Positions 48,656-59,965 of a stretch of 64,000 nucleotides of DNA are shown here, piece after piece. The notes below the pieces were generated by a model. The model ran no database searches. It saw nothing but the letters and a program-made list of their open reading frames with translations, and was not told where the DNA came from. A program made the translations under genes and the position numbers. This DNA is from Lamellibrachia satsuma (Eukaryota > Annelida > Polychaeta > Sabellida > Siboglinidae). How positions within the stretch are numbered: the stretch's first letter is position 1; the number at the start of each line of letters is the position of its first letter. The stretch covers positions 4,808,599 through 4,872,598 of the forward strand of contig BSQZ01000040.1 in NCBI GenBank assembly GCA_033239005.1, read 5' to 3'.

Positions 48656-49504
48656 AACGTGTGGATTGCAAAGCAAGTGTCACTAGAACATGTTACTGTT
48701 GTTATACTTGTTGGATTATACACGCTTATACAGCATATACACATTGTGCATAACAATGTAGATGTTCATAGCGTAATATCTTAAGTTTCATTGTTAGTTA
48801 CCAAAGAGGACACTTCCCCGGATTCTTACATAGCAAGCAATTGTGAACGGAATATAAATTATTGAATGGAACGTGAAATAGTGACTGGCGTAATGAAACT
48901 TCTACGTGATTGAATGTTACACAAACATACGCACTCACGACGCGCACATGCGCTCACATCCATATTTATTTTAGTGAATCGTTCAATATTTATTAATTGC
49001 TAAACAGGGCTGTGCCGTAAAGAATTAACATGCTTGCCACCCAAGGCAAAATACCCAGATGGCAAGTGGCCAAGGAAGCCATTGCTTATCGAGAAAGCGT
49101 TTCAACTATGTGCATCCGCCCTTCTGAGATATTTGTCAATTTAGTCTTCACATGTGAAACAAAGCGTTCACACGTCGTGGTTAAATAGATTCAGTTCTTT
49201 CAGTCATTGCTAGCACACAACTCGCTGGCTGAGCCATCGGTACGAGCCCGAGCTTTGTTACAGTTGAAATAACTTGCCCAAATACAATTGTAACAACTTG
49301 CCCCAACACACTTGTAACAACTTGCCCCCCACACAATGTTTGCAGTTGAAAGCACGTGGAAGATAACAAATCCTGAATTTCAGCTTAACTTCTACTTGCC
49401 GTAACCTCTTGTACTATATGACATACATATGTTTAAAGTTTCATTCACGAAACATAAAACATTGGTTGCATGACATGATATCATGTGGACATAGCAATGA
49501 TGTT

Positions 49505-49580
49505 AAATATTCCTACACTATGAGCGAGTCGTTGTAATTACGTTGGTTGGGGACGTTATCTTGCACGTATCACTGACGGG
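49505..49580. repeat. Dispersed repeat family E, copy 1
   Basis: 'attcctacactatgagcg', 'gtgtaattacgttgg'-type sequence and 'atcttgcacgtatcactgac' are contiguous here. At 52594-52995 they are separated by about 330 bp. Confidence 0.6.
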
Positions 49581-49591
49581 AATATACATAC

Positions 49592-49831
<240 letters not shown>

Positions 49832-50101
49832 TTCAAGTTTCATTCACGAAACATAAAAAATTGGTTGCATGACACGATAATTATTATATGGGCAGAGCAG
49901 GTGGTTAGAAAGTCATTTTTGACCACACGTCGTTTATTTCGTCTTATGAAGTCCCGTCTGTCCGCTGGTGGACTTCCGTCCAACTACTGTTGATGATATC
50001 TCCATTATGTGTGCGATGTTTTCGTAAAACGACTCTGTAACAACTTGCCCCTTTGTCTTTACCTTTATTTAGTCCCGGTCTCCCCTATAGTTGCACGTCA
50101 C

Positions 50102-50424
50102 AGGGGGACTCAATACGTCGCCAGCATACCATCCTTGAGACGAATGCCACGTTTTAATTAAAGGTATATATTTAGAACAATAGCTGTGATTTCATTTCAG
50201 GGTAACGTTACGTAAATTTAGTTCAAATTTATGGAAAATTTAAAATACGTTAGTGAATTAATCTATATATCACAGAACAAAACAAATTTTGCACGTGAAA
50301 GGGTTCGGTTGTATTCCAACTTGAAACCCATATAATTTTGACAGACGTCTAAAACGTGTTGGGGGCAACAGGTAGATAAATGTTCAAGGATGGTATACTG
50401 GCAACGTATTGAGTGCCCCCCCCC
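50102..50424. mobile_element. MITE-like element with ~38-bp inverted ends
   Basis: 'actcaatacgtcgccagcat' and 'accatccttga' at the left are mirrored by 'tcaaggatggt' and 'actggcaacgtattgagt' at the right. Non-coding. Confidence 0.85.
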
Positions 50425-50944
50425 CGGGCTCACGCAGATCAACAAACTCACTTACGTCAAACAAACGTATCTGCGTCAGTTTTAATACGCTTGCACTCCG
50501 GTGCACACGGGCACTAAACACTTGGCAATTGCGCAGTTCTACGGAGGAGTTCGGCTACGGAAACCCAATAAATTCTACGCGAGAATGGTCGCTGCTAACC
50601 GCCGAGACGTACGGCGCTCCCCGCTGAGACGTCCGATCGACTAGTCGATCAGAGGCCGTCAAAACAGTTAGGTAAAGTGCGATATACTTGTAGCAAGGTG
50701 CCATCTGTTTGCAACACCGATCTGCCCGAGAAGCAGCGTCACCGCTTATATGTTATTTGTTTCAATATACTTATGTGAAATACGATATACAATACAATAC
50801 AACTTACAATTACTTTCGCAATATTTTATTTATTTCAATATGTTTGTGTGAAACATAATATTTGGAAACGATTCATACAACTTACAATTACTTTCCCCTC
50901 AAACATTGTTTGCAATGATCAATATTTTCATACATGTAACATAA
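50425..50944. other. Intergenic sequence, no feature seen
   Basis: No gene or repeat recognised. Confidence 0.45.
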
Positions 50945-51870
50945 CTTAAAGGGGGACACCCAGGGGGAGGCCAAAGGTGGAGACAAACAGGGGACACCAG
51001 AGGGGAAGACCAGGGGGGAGACCAAAGGGGAGGCCAAACAGAGAGACCAAAGTGGAAGATAAAGGGGGACCAAAGAGGGATACTAGAGGGGGAGGCCTGA
51101 GGAGCAGACCAAAGGGGAGACCCAAGGGGGAGGCCAAAGGGGGATACCAAAGTGGCTACCAAAGGAGATGGTAAAGGGGAGACTAGAGTGGGATACCGAA
51201 GGGGGAGGCCAGAGGGGAAAGGGGACGCCAAAGGGGAGACGAAAGGGGGACGCCAAAGGGGAGACGAAAGGGGAAGGCCAAAGGGGAGACGAAAGGGGGA
51301 GGCCAAAGGGGAGACGAAAGGGGGAGGCCAAAGGGGAGACGAAAGGGGAGACGAAAGGGGACGCCAAAGGGGAGACGAAAGGGGGAGGCCAAAGGGGAGA
51401 CGAAAGGGGAAGGCCAAAGGGGAGACGAAAGGGGGGCGCCAAAGGGGAGACGAAAGGGGGACGCCAAAGGGGAGACGAAAGGGGAAGGCCAAAGGGGAGA
51501 CGAAAGGGGAGACGAAAGGGGGACGCCAAAGGGGAGACGAAAGGGGAAGGCCAAAGGGGAGACGAAAGGGGGACGCCAAAGGGGAGACGAAAGGGGAGAC
51601 GAAAGGGGGACGCCAAAGGGGAGACGAAAGGGGAAGGCCAAAGGGGAGACGAAAGGGGAGACGAAAGGGGGACGCCAAAGGGGAGACGAAAGGGGAAGGC
51701 CAAAGGGGAGACGAAAGTGGAGACGAAAGGGGGAGGCCAAAGGGGAGACGAAAGGGGAAGGCCAAAGGGGAGACGAAAGGGGAGACGAAAGGGGAGGCCA
51801 AAGGGAGACGAAAGGAGAGACCAAAGGGGGAGGCCAAAGGGGGACATCAGAGGGGAGGCCGGGGGGAGGC
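50945..51870. repeat. G/A-rich minisatellite
   Basis: Units of 12-13 bp ('ggggagacgaaa', 'gggaggccaaag', 'gggacgccaaag') in higher-order 25-bp pairs. Strand-asymmetric, with GGGG runs at regular spacing. Open frames exist in five of six frames because the unit lacks stops; they are not called genes. Confidence 0.97.
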
Positions 51871-51879
51871 CAATGGGTG

Positions 51880-52000
51880 CAAGTTTAGTCACCTATTAGT
51901 TTACCGTGCTACCGTATAGTGGCGCAACAGGTTACATACGGAAAAACACGAACTATTTAAGCCAAAAGGGGCGTGGCTCGAAGCCCCATGCTAAATCTGC
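51880..52000. repeat. Dispersed repeat family F, copy 1
   Basis: 'tttagtcacctattagttta', 'agtggcgcaaca' and 'ggcgtggc' recur in order at 62300-62380. Both copies follow a G-rich tract. Confidence 0.7.
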
Positions 52001-52593
52001 CACTGACTGTAAATGATATACACAGCTATATCACTGCGGCTACCACAACGAGTTTTCTCAACTAATTAAACAATACAAGTGTCCTGTTACGATAGGGTGG
52101 GACAAGGAGATGTCTACGTAACGCCATGTTGTGAAGGAGGTGTAACAGATGTCTTCATAATACCTACTGTGAAAAGACGCCCCCTTTGAGTACAGGAAAA
52201 GACGCCCCCCCCATAGTGTGGGGCAAGAAGCCACCGGGGGCGACTTCGTACATACCGCGCTTGCGCAATGTCTCTATTAAGTTACTAATGTAACAGCTTC
52301 ATACAATATAACAACGTGCCTTATCATCGCAAAATAACTAAACAAATCCTATGGTAATCGAATCGAGGACCGAAATATGAAGGTTGGTTGGGCAGCCTAT
52401 TTCAGAATGACTTTTTTCACCCAATTAGAAGGCATACGACCCCCCGCGACGACGACAACACCAACCTTTGCATTGGTCAACAAGAATCGCCCCCTTTTAA
52501 ACGTCACCGCGGTCGCTGTGATTGGCTAATAAGTCAACATGTGTATTTGAGAGGATGACCTACCGATTGAAATCTGGCCGACGGGGCTATGTA

Positions 52594-52995
52594 AAATATT
52601 CCTACACTAGGAGCGCGTCGGTGTAATTACGTTGCATGCAACGCTATTATAAAACTACACACACGGATCGATGTGAACACCGTGTAATAACCGGTTTGGG
52701 TTGGCGTGCCCTGAAGCAAGATGGCGATATCACAACATGGCCGTTTCTACACAAGCACCACTGGGGACGTCATTATTCTACTTCCGGGTCTATGTATTAC
52801 ATTATTCTACTTCCGGGTCTATGCATCACATTATTCTACTTCCGGGTATTACAGTTATTTCGAGGCGGTACACCTTTAAAAAATAGTCATGAACAAGGAA
52901 GGGGCGTATTTGCGGATTACGATCTGCGCAGCGCAGAGGTGTTAATTTCTAGTTGCCGGTTGGCTGCTTTATCTTGCACGTACCACTGACGGAAA
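52594..52995. repeat. Dispersed repeat family E, copy 2
   Basis: 'attcctacactaggagcgcg' at the left and 'atcttgcacgtaccactgac' at the right flank about 330 bp that is absent from the copy at 49505-49580. Confidence 0.55.
52765..52850. repeat. ~30-bp tandem repeat
   Basis: Three copies of 'cattattctacttccgggt'. Confidence 0.93.
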
Positions 52996-53624
52996 GATCA
53001 TTGCACATGAAGACGTGATGTATCTGTTTTGGACGCCATTTGATGGGAACATCGTAGACATTGATTGTCTGGAGAGTGAAAAGTGGACAGTGTTTGACTA
53101 ATTTTGTTATGACATAACTTAATTATTAATATCTTTGATTTTCAGTATATTCAAAACATAAATTTGCGAACAGCATTAAACACGTTAACATTGTCGCCAT
53201 TGGGGAAATAAATAGTGGCCTGACCCCGTTTTCCACAAACACTACTCAACGTAGACTACGTGTTGGCTAACAGTGATACATACAGAGGGGGTATGGATTC
53301 CTTCGAACCAGTGTTTCTCTCGACATTTTTCATCTGCACCTAAACTATAAGAACGGACCTTCCATAACAATAGGTAGAACTGTTTAAAATGCACCTGATG
53401 AGAACAAATTATGTTTTTTCCCTTTCGCTCCGTAAAACATTAAATCCTCTCCTGTAAAATAGCTGATTTTCAATGTATTTAATTAAAACTTTACACATAT
53501 ACGTCGAATTTGCCAGGAACAACACTCACGTGTATGCACGAGCTCACGAAAACAGGAACAAACTTGAGTAGCGCAGATGGTCACTCGTGTTTCGTTTTGT
53601 TAAAACGTTTGTACGGCTGTTGTA

Positions 53625-53707
53625 ATTGTTTCAACGTGACGCTCACTGGGATTGACAACATCACTTTGTTTCAACGTGACGCTCACTGGGATTGACAACA
53701 TCACTTT
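53625..53707. repeat. 40-bp direct duplication
   Basis: 'gtttcaacgtgacgctcact' plus 'gggattgacaacatcacttt' occurs twice without change. Confidence 0.95.
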
Positions 53708-54219
53708 GTCGACGCGAATTCCATATTACGCTGCCGATTCGAATCAAGGTAATTTCCCCCATTGACCTCAAACAAGTTGTTGTTAATGTCATACATTCAT
53801 TATTACAGGCCTCTACTTTCATGTTAACAATTAGTGTCTCTCGCGATTTTTCGTTTGCCGTATGACGTTGACGTGTTTTCCTATTTAATTTCATAACATG
53901 ACGCAATAAGCTAATTCTATACGCCTGGGCGAGGTTTTGGCTGTGAGCGCACAGTGTGTGAGATATATCGACGCATTCAATTATTAACAAAAGTGGATTA
54001 CCGAAAACGTATTGCTAAGCTAATGTGTTTTCGAATATTAATAAATTACTATTATTAGAATAATAGTTTTATTAGATTATGATGCAGTAATGTTCGAAAC
54101 TTGTGTACGCGTATTAGATGTCTATTCGTCCTACAAAAATCCCATCCTATGGACATGATAACTCACGTAGGTGACTGTCAAGATAACAATATTTACTAAA
54201 TTTCAGGGTACACAACATT

Positions 54220-55190
54220 ATTTAATATAATAATAAGATAATATATAAAATACTTCTATTGCGCTAAAATCCTCGGCAGACCGAAGCTCGGCAGCGCACC
54301 AAATCAAAAGGGGTTAAGTAGTTCATAATCGATGAGCAGTTCCAGTTGTAAACAGTTGGATGGTACGATGGGGAGCTATGGAGGATAAGCAAGTTTAAAC
54401 AAGTGGGTTTTTAGTTTACGGCGAAACGTTGTTATATTTCGTACATACTTAACATTGGCGGGGGTCAATTCCACATATCTCTAGTTCCGACATTTGTCTT
54501 AACACTGGGAACAAAAAGTAGATTAGAATTACATTATCGAAGCTGCCTGGGTTGTCTTGCAGGAGTGAGCAGTGAATGTGAATGTGCTGGTTGCTTGGAT
54601 GAAAGTACTTGATAGGTAATTGTACAGATCTTTACAATAATGCGATATCGGACAGGGAGCCAATGCAATCATTTAAGACATGGTATTGAGCGAGAGATAC
54701 GAGGATGTGAGACCTAAGACGGTTTGCTACAGCTTTTCCAGTAACTTGGAAATATGTCTATAACTGTTTTGTTTTTCTTTAGGCAAAGTTGACTTCTTAA
54801 GAAGTGGGTTGACTTGTGCTTGTTAAACATCGTCAGGTAACCAGCCAGAGCACAGTGATGCATCAACAATATTTGTTATTGGGTAAACTAATGTATCGAG
54901 ACATGCTTTCAGCAATGTAGTCGGAAATGGATCAAGATCACTTAATTGGACGTGATTATTTGCTTACTTCATCAACTGTGGCAGTTGTAAAAGAAGCAAG
55001 CAGAGAATTTACTTGCAGAGAGTCCATTTGTACAGGAATTAAAGTATGATCAGGAAAAGCAGACCCAATCAGACTGATTTTGTTCTTAACATGACTGGAG
55101 AACGAATCACATAAAGACTTGATTGATACACGATTAGGTAAAGACGGAGCAGGCACTCAGTGTAAAATTTTATTTATGCAATTCGATAGC
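54220..55190 (-). pseudogene. Degenerate non-LTR retrotransposon (CR1/L2-like reverse transcriptase, 3' part)
   Basis: The minus strand codes a recognisable LINE stretch: SDLDPFPTTLLKACLD, VDASLCSGWLPDDV, a stop, then NPLLKKSTLPKEKQNSY. After a deletion come PVRYRIIVKI-type and FRRKLKTHLFKLAY-type segments and an AT-rich tail at 54220-54260. Several in-frame stops and an internal deletion removing most of the polymerase palm show it is dead. It inserted in the same orientation as the ERICH3-like gene. Confidence 0.8.
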
Positions 55191-55224
55191 TGACGTGATT
55201 TTCAGCATTATTTTAGACCATATT

Positions 55225-55620
55225 TGTTGATGTCACGATAGTGTTACCAGCAAGATAACACCAGGAGCGCTGTAGGCATATTAACACGTGAGCATACTGT
55301 TTCACTTCCTACATTTGTAAATATGTTGCTGGGCCGGTTTCACGAAGCATTCGTACCGTACGAAGGAACTGATGCGGACGTTTTGACGCAGATTACGTAA
55401 ATCAGAATAATCACAGAAAACACGCAAAGCGTTCGAACAATCGCGTGTCTATGACAACGCGTTCGAACAATCGCGTGTCTTTGAGAATGCGCTCGACCAA
55501 TCGCGTGTCTATGACAACGCTTTCGAACAATTGCGTGTCTGTGCCAACGCGCGTACTCGATCATGTTCGAAATGATTGAAACGTCAGCTGGATTCTCAGA
55601 ACGAGGCTGCCGTGTTTTAC
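55225..55620. repeat. Dispersed repeat family D, copy 2, with 30-bp array
   Basis: It matches 42670-42895 at both ends. Between them a unit of 'cgttcgaacaatcgcgtgtc' plus ten bases is repeated five times (55428-55560); the other copy has one. Confidence 0.75.
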
Positions 55621-55742
55621 CTGAGTTGCTATGTCACAGTAAAATGCTCTAGACCAAGCAGGTAGTCTTATTACCGTGATATATCCATCCAGATAATGCA
55701 CAGTTGCCTAGTTCTGATAATCATGTATTAAACATACAGTGT

Positions 55743-56262
55743 GAATGTCGAGTCAATATCAGCATGGCTAGCCGTTGTATTGCACACATATATCCACGTA
55801 TGCGTTGACCCGCCGTGCTACCGGTCAATATCAGCACGGCTAGCCGTTGTATTACACACAAATATCCACATATGCGTTGACCCGCCGTGCTACCGGTCAA
55901 TATCAGCACGGCAAGCCTTTGTATTACACACAAATATCCACCTTTGCGTTGACCCGCTGTGCTACCGGTCAATATCAGCACGGCTAGCCGTTGTATTACA
56001 CACAAATATCCACCTATGAGTTGACCCCCCGTGCTACCGGTCAATATCAGCACGGCTAGCCGTTGTATTACACACAAATATCCACATATGCGTTGACCCG
56101 CCGTGCTACCGGTCAATATCAGCACGGCAAGCCGTTGTATTGCACACAAATATCCACCTATGCGTTGACCCGTCGTGCTACCGGTCAATATCAGCACGGC
56201 AAGCCGTTGTATTGCACACAAATATCCACATATGCGTTGACACGTCGTGCTACCGGTTAATA
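55743..56262. repeat. 72-bp CpG-rich tandem array, about seven copies
   Basis: The unit runs 'gtcaatatcagcacggctag' ... 'gcgttgacccgccgtgctac'. Because 72 is a multiple of three, frames stay open on both strands, including a 189-residue minus frame with a 24-residue repeat (GYLCVIQRLAVLILTGSTAG). The substitutions do not favour any frame, so it is called a satellite. Confidence 0.93.
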
Positions 56263-57068
56263 ACCTGATGGCTTCTTGGAATCCAACCATCGAAATTGCG
56301 ACGTTTTACTGGCAGTTACAGTAGCGTCTAGAAAAGCAACTGTTCGCAGAGCGTTGCGAACAATGGTATGTAACGACAATGAAGTGTAATTCCATTGTTC
56401 ATAGAAAAGATAAAATGAATAATGCTACGATTCCTTCCTGGTGTCGCCGATGAACCAGTGAAAGATGCAACGCGTTGAACATTTCTCGGGATAGTTAATT
56501 TTCATGATAATTTGTTATAAACATTTCTTTTTTACTGTTGTCTCCCTTATCAAAATGGCATCCTCGGTACAAATGCGAATGAATTCCCGGTAGGATGACG
56601 TCAATGTGGACGTGTGGAAGTTCGTAGTTTCCCTCAACTCAGTTGATCGCTGCATCTGTCTTCCGTAGCCATGCTGCATCTATCATTTTTCTTCTAGTTC
56701 CATGTGACTCCCTGTCTACCACTTTTGCGTGTGCGCGTGTGCGCGTGTGCGCGTGTGCGCGTGTGCGCGTACTACCGTAACGTTTCCCACATGTATGACA
56801 ATTGGTCAATGGTAGATTCGCTGTTTGAAAGAAGTTATGCACTTTTCAGAACATCAGAACACGTAATTTAACACGAATCGGACCAGGTCCATAGATTACC
56901 TGATTGTGTATATGTGTGCGTGTAAGAGTGTGCATGTGAAAATGACGTTATGTTGGTACGTGCGTGCGTGCGGGTAACTTGACAAAAGCGAGTTGGCGAT
57001 GCTAACATTAAAGTTAGTTACACTATGGGTTAATCGACGTATCTAATTGCCTGCATAATTTGCGTGAC
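56263..57068. other. Intergenic sequence
   Basis: No gene recognised. 56726-56770 is a (GTGCGC)n run with Z-DNA-forming composition. Confidence 0.45.
56726..56770. repeat. (GTGCGC)n run
   Basis: Alternating purine-pyrimidine, seven copies. Confidence 0.93.
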
Positions 57069-57140
57069 GCCTCTATAGCTCAGTGGTAGAGCACTGGTCT
57101 CGTAAACCAGGGGTCGTGAGTTCAAACCTCACTGGAGGCT
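57069..57140 (+). tRNA. tRNA-Thr(CGT), copy 1
   Basis: A 72-nt cloverleaf: acceptor GCCTCTA/TGGAGGC, D-stem GCTC/GAGC, anticodon stem CTGGT/ACCAG around CTCGTAA (anticodon CGT, reading ACG), T-arm GTGAG/CTCAC around TTCAAAC, discriminator T. No intron. The internal promoter boxes TAGCTCAGTGG and GAGTTCAAACC are present. Confidence 0.96.
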
Positions 57141-57147
57141 GCTGTAC

Positions 57148-57151
57148 TTTT
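57148..57151 (+). terminator. Pol III T-run after tRNA copy 1
   Basis: Four T residues eight bases after the gene. Confidence 0.75.
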
Positions 57152-57685
57152 AAAAATATAAAACTTCACTACTTAAATGATGATCTCAAAATACTGTTTA
57201 TATGGATACAATATGTATATGGTAGTATATTTCATCATTCGTCATATATACTGTGACCGTTCATGTGCAGTCGTTACAATGAAACTATGTCATAACATCC
57301 TCGCGCGTGCACGCGTGCGCGTGCGCGTGTGTATATCTCAGTTTATGGAGTTCAGTGCGCTTTTGACATTGATCATTAATCCATAGTTCCCCCCAAAATA
57401 TAAAACTTCACTACTTAAATGATCATCTCAAAATACTGTTTATATGGATACAATATATATGGTAGTATATTTCATCATTCGTCATATATACTGTGACCGT
57501 TCATGTGCAGTGGTTACAACGAAACTATGTCATAACATCCGTGTGCGTGTGCGTGTGCGTGTGCGTGTGCGTGTGCGTGTGCGTGTGCGTGTGCGTGTGC
57601 GTGTGCGTGTGCGTGTGCGTGTGTATTTCTCAGTTTATGGAGTTCAGTGCGCTTTTGACATTGATCATTAATCTATAGTTCCCCC
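57152..57685. repeat. ~245-bp tandem duplication with CG/TG-rich core
   Basis: 'aaatataaaacttcactact' at 57157 recurs at 57398 and continues through 'ggtagtatatttcatcattc' and 'ggagttcagtgcgcttttga'. The core is a GTGCGC-type run, longer in the second copy (57540-57625). The unit begins directly behind tRNA copy 1. Confidence 0.95.
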
Positions 57686-58010
57686 GTCTCTGAGCTCAGG
57701 TTCCGGAGGATATAGGCACCACAGAAGTTAGTTATTATTATATTTTTTGAAGGAACGTTAACGTGTGGATGTTTGACCTACATTACATAACTCGGATCAA
57801 TGCGTGAATCACGTGATCTACGTTAAACGTTTTTATAAGTTCCTTCGTACGGTGTGAACTCTTCGTGAAACCGGCAAAGTTACAAGAGCAATCAATCCTT
57901 TCCACTGACATTGCCCTAACAACACTTGACTGGGTCTTAAGTTATTGCAATGGCTGCCTAATGCGTACTCCCGTGCAACGCCGGGTAAGTCGCTTAGTAC
58001 TGCAATATGC
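57686..58010. other. Intergenic, with partial inverted copy of repeat family D
   Basis: 'gttccttcgtacggtgtgaa' and 'cttcgtgaaaccgg' at 57839-57873 are the inverse of 55333-55368. Confidence 0.6.
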
Positions 58011-58156
58011 TAAGTGGCCACCTTTGCTGTGTGAATCACCGTGAGTCGAACGAGACAGAGACGGAGCAGAACAAATAATCGGACTCGGCCTATGGCCTCC
58101 GCCAGCCTTCGACTACGACTCGCACGGCGATTCACTCAGTAAAGGTGCTATTTTCG
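58011..58156. mobile_element. Short MITE-like inverted repeat, copy 1
   Basis: 'cacctttgctgtgtgaatca' plus 'ccgtgagtcg' pairs with 'cgactcgcacggcgattcac' plus 'tcagtaaaggtg'. Same family as 58358-58499. Confidence 0.8.
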
Positions 58157-58357
58157 TGATTCCCAACTTTACCTTACGGTTCCCCATTTCCATTCTCCGC
58201 TGCGCACTTTCGATCATGCCGAAGGTATTTTGTACGGCATCGCGTACAAAACAACAAACGGAAATGTTATTGTTTATAACCGAATGTCAACCGACCGCAA
58301 CGACATAGAACATATTCCCCAATTTCTAATTACATTTAAGGCGTGTGAAATAAATAT

Positions 58358-58499
58358 CTTAAATGGCACCTTTGCGAAGCGAATCACCCTGCGAATCGTA
58401 CTCGACGGCTGCCTACGGCATTGACCGATTGTCTGTGCAACAGCGCCACCGTCTCGTACGATTCACGAGCGATTCACTTCGCAAAGGTGCCATTTAGCA
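58358..58499. mobile_element. Short MITE-like inverted repeat, copy 2
   Basis: 'aaatggcacctttgcgaagc' plus 'gaatcacc' pairs with 'gcgattcacttcgcaaaggt' plus 'gccattt'. Arms of about 45 bp; only about 50 bp between them. Confidence 0.88.
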
Positions 58500-58714
58500 T
58501 ATAACTTTAACAATACTTGTTCGTACCCGTTACTTCAATACATTCCGACGTCTCCTGCGCACTCACCCCTTCTAGCCGGCAATTACTTCTAGGATGGGAC
58601 AGAGAAAGATATATTTGAATTCAAGAACAGTTGTCCAAAGCGCCTGTACACTTAAATTCGTCCACTTGTTAAGTTATGTGTATGTGTGCAGGCGTACGCG
58701 TGAACGTAGGCGTG

Positions 58715-58760
58715 AACGTACGCGTGCGCAGGAGCGTAATCGTGTTACACTTACGTAAGA
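58715..58760 (+). promoter_or_regulatory. 5' flank shared by tRNA copies 2 and 3
   Basis: 'ggagcgtaatcgtgttacac' plus 'ttacgtaaga' directly precedes both genes (58731-58760 and 59846-59875). It is probably a duplication footprint and may hold an upstream Pol III element. Confidence 0.5.
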
Positions 58761-58832
58761 GCCTCTATAGCTCAGTGGTAGAGCACTGGTCTCGTAAACC
58801 AGGGGTCGTGAGTTCAAACCTCACTGGAGGCT
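58761..58832 (+). tRNA. tRNA-Thr(CGT), copy 2
   Basis: Identical to copy 1 over all 72 nt. The reading frame through it that resembles a protein is only the translated tRNA. Confidence 0.96.
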
Positions 58833-58841
58833 GCGGTAAAA

Positions 58842-58846
58842 TTTTT
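58842..58846 (+). terminator. Pol III T-run after tRNA copy 2
   Basis: Five T residues ten bases after the gene. Confidence 0.8.
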
Positions 58847-58984
58847 GAATATGTAAACGGAGAACTTAACGCCTTTGCAAACATAAATATAAGTATGAAC
58901 ATTCGTACGCGTTTGTACATGCGCGCGTGTGTGCGTGTGTCTTTATCAGTTCATGCAGATCAATACGCTTTTAAAGCGAAACAA

Positions 58985-59071
58985 AAGTCATGTTTTGGGG
59001 CTATGCACGTACAAGAAATAATTAAAAACTAGCAACGTGCAAAATATTAAGAACATAATGGCAGCGTTTTA
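58985..59071. repeat. Family G end fragment
   Basis: 'gttttggggctatgcacgta' matches the end of the 18495-18850 element. Confidence 0.5.
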
Positions 59072-59685
59072 CTCAGAATGCGTTCTAATAGTGGGAGATT
59101 CCGGTCATTTCTCCAGTTGATCGTGAGCTGACATGTTTACCAGCGCGACCGATAAGCGCATGCGTGATTATCTGAAATCGGGGTAACCAAGACTACAAGT
59201 GACTTAAAGCATAATCATTTGCAACTACAATTAAGAATATCACGCCAGTTGTTTACTAGGAAAACCTCGTTGAAAACACAGCATCTTAATTTTAATGGCC
59301 GCGACACACTGCTAGATAACCCTACGTCATGAGTGTCAATGTCTAGCAAAATTAGCTCGTCAAATTAAAATATAAATTATTTGTATACACCTTTTCCTAC
59401 ACTTGCCAGTAGGATGCTGTTGGCGCCCAAACTCAACTTATGTAACATATTTTGTCCTTTGTCCTATTTGTCCTATTTCTGACTCAGTTTCACATTAATT
59501 TTGTTTGAAACTTTATGCATTTGTTCTGCGTACGCCGGTCTCACGTAATACGTCACTTGTAGTCTAGGTTACCCGATTTTCGTAGAACTGCGCATGCCTT
59601 TATCAGTCGCGCTGATTAATATGTAAACCAACAGTCAACCAGATAAATGATCGGAATCTCCAACTTCTAGAACACATTCAATGGC
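59072..59685. mobile_element. Foldback element with ~130-bp inverted ends
   Basis: 'gcgttctaatagtgggagat' at the left is the inverse of 'atctccaacttctagaacac' at the right. The pairing continues through 'gcgcgaccgataa' and 'cacttgtagtct'. The interior (59217-59480) matches the 18495-18850 element, so the two are related or nested. Confidence 0.85.
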
Positions 59686-59875
59686 GTGATGTTCAACGTG
59701 TGTCCTGTAATTTCGCCCGTCCTAGCAGGCAATTACTTACACGATTGAACACATAAAGATATGGGAGAATTTGATGAAAGCGCATGTACATTCAAAATCG
59801 TCCAATTTTTGTATTCGTGTGTATGTGTGCGGGTGTACGTGCGCAGGAGCGTAATCGTGTTACACTTACGTAAGA

Positions 59876-59947
59876 GCCTCTATAGCTCAGTGGTAGAGCA
59901 CTGGTCTCGTAAACCAGGGGTCGTGAGTTCAAACCTCACTGGAGGCT
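59876..59947 (+). tRNA. tRNA-Thr(CGT), copy 3
   Basis: Identical to copies 1 and 2, with the same 5' flank as copy 2. Confidence 0.96.
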
Positions 59948-59959
59948 ACGATTGGCTGA

Positions 59960-59965
59960 TTTTTT
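59960..59965 (+). terminator. Pol III T-run after tRNA copy 3
   Basis: Six T residues 13 bases after the gene. Confidence 0.8.

Larger units (their letters stand above)
52001..54219. other. Intergenic sequence
   Basis: No gene recognised. Contains repeat family E copy 2, a 30-bp triplet repeat and a 40-bp duplication. Confidence 0.45.

Noticed and set aside
50899..51892. Long open frames (up to 312 residues, Phe/Pro/Ser- or Arg/Gly/Lys-rich)
   Set aside because: They are readings of a stop-free minisatellite in five frames, with no start context, domain or splice structure.
55743..56262. CRISPR-like appearance of regularly spaced repeats
   Set aside because: Units are head-to-tail without unique spacers, and the DNA is animal nuclear. 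The same holds for the other arrays.
55721..56290. 189-residue repeat protein on the minus strand
   Set aside because: The frame is open only because the satellite unit is 72 bp. Plus-strand frames are equally open and no gene signals flank it.
58676..59032. Protein with SSVVEHWSRKPGVVSSNLTG
   Set aside because: This is the translated tRNA-Thr gene; the same peptide appears at 59761-59967.
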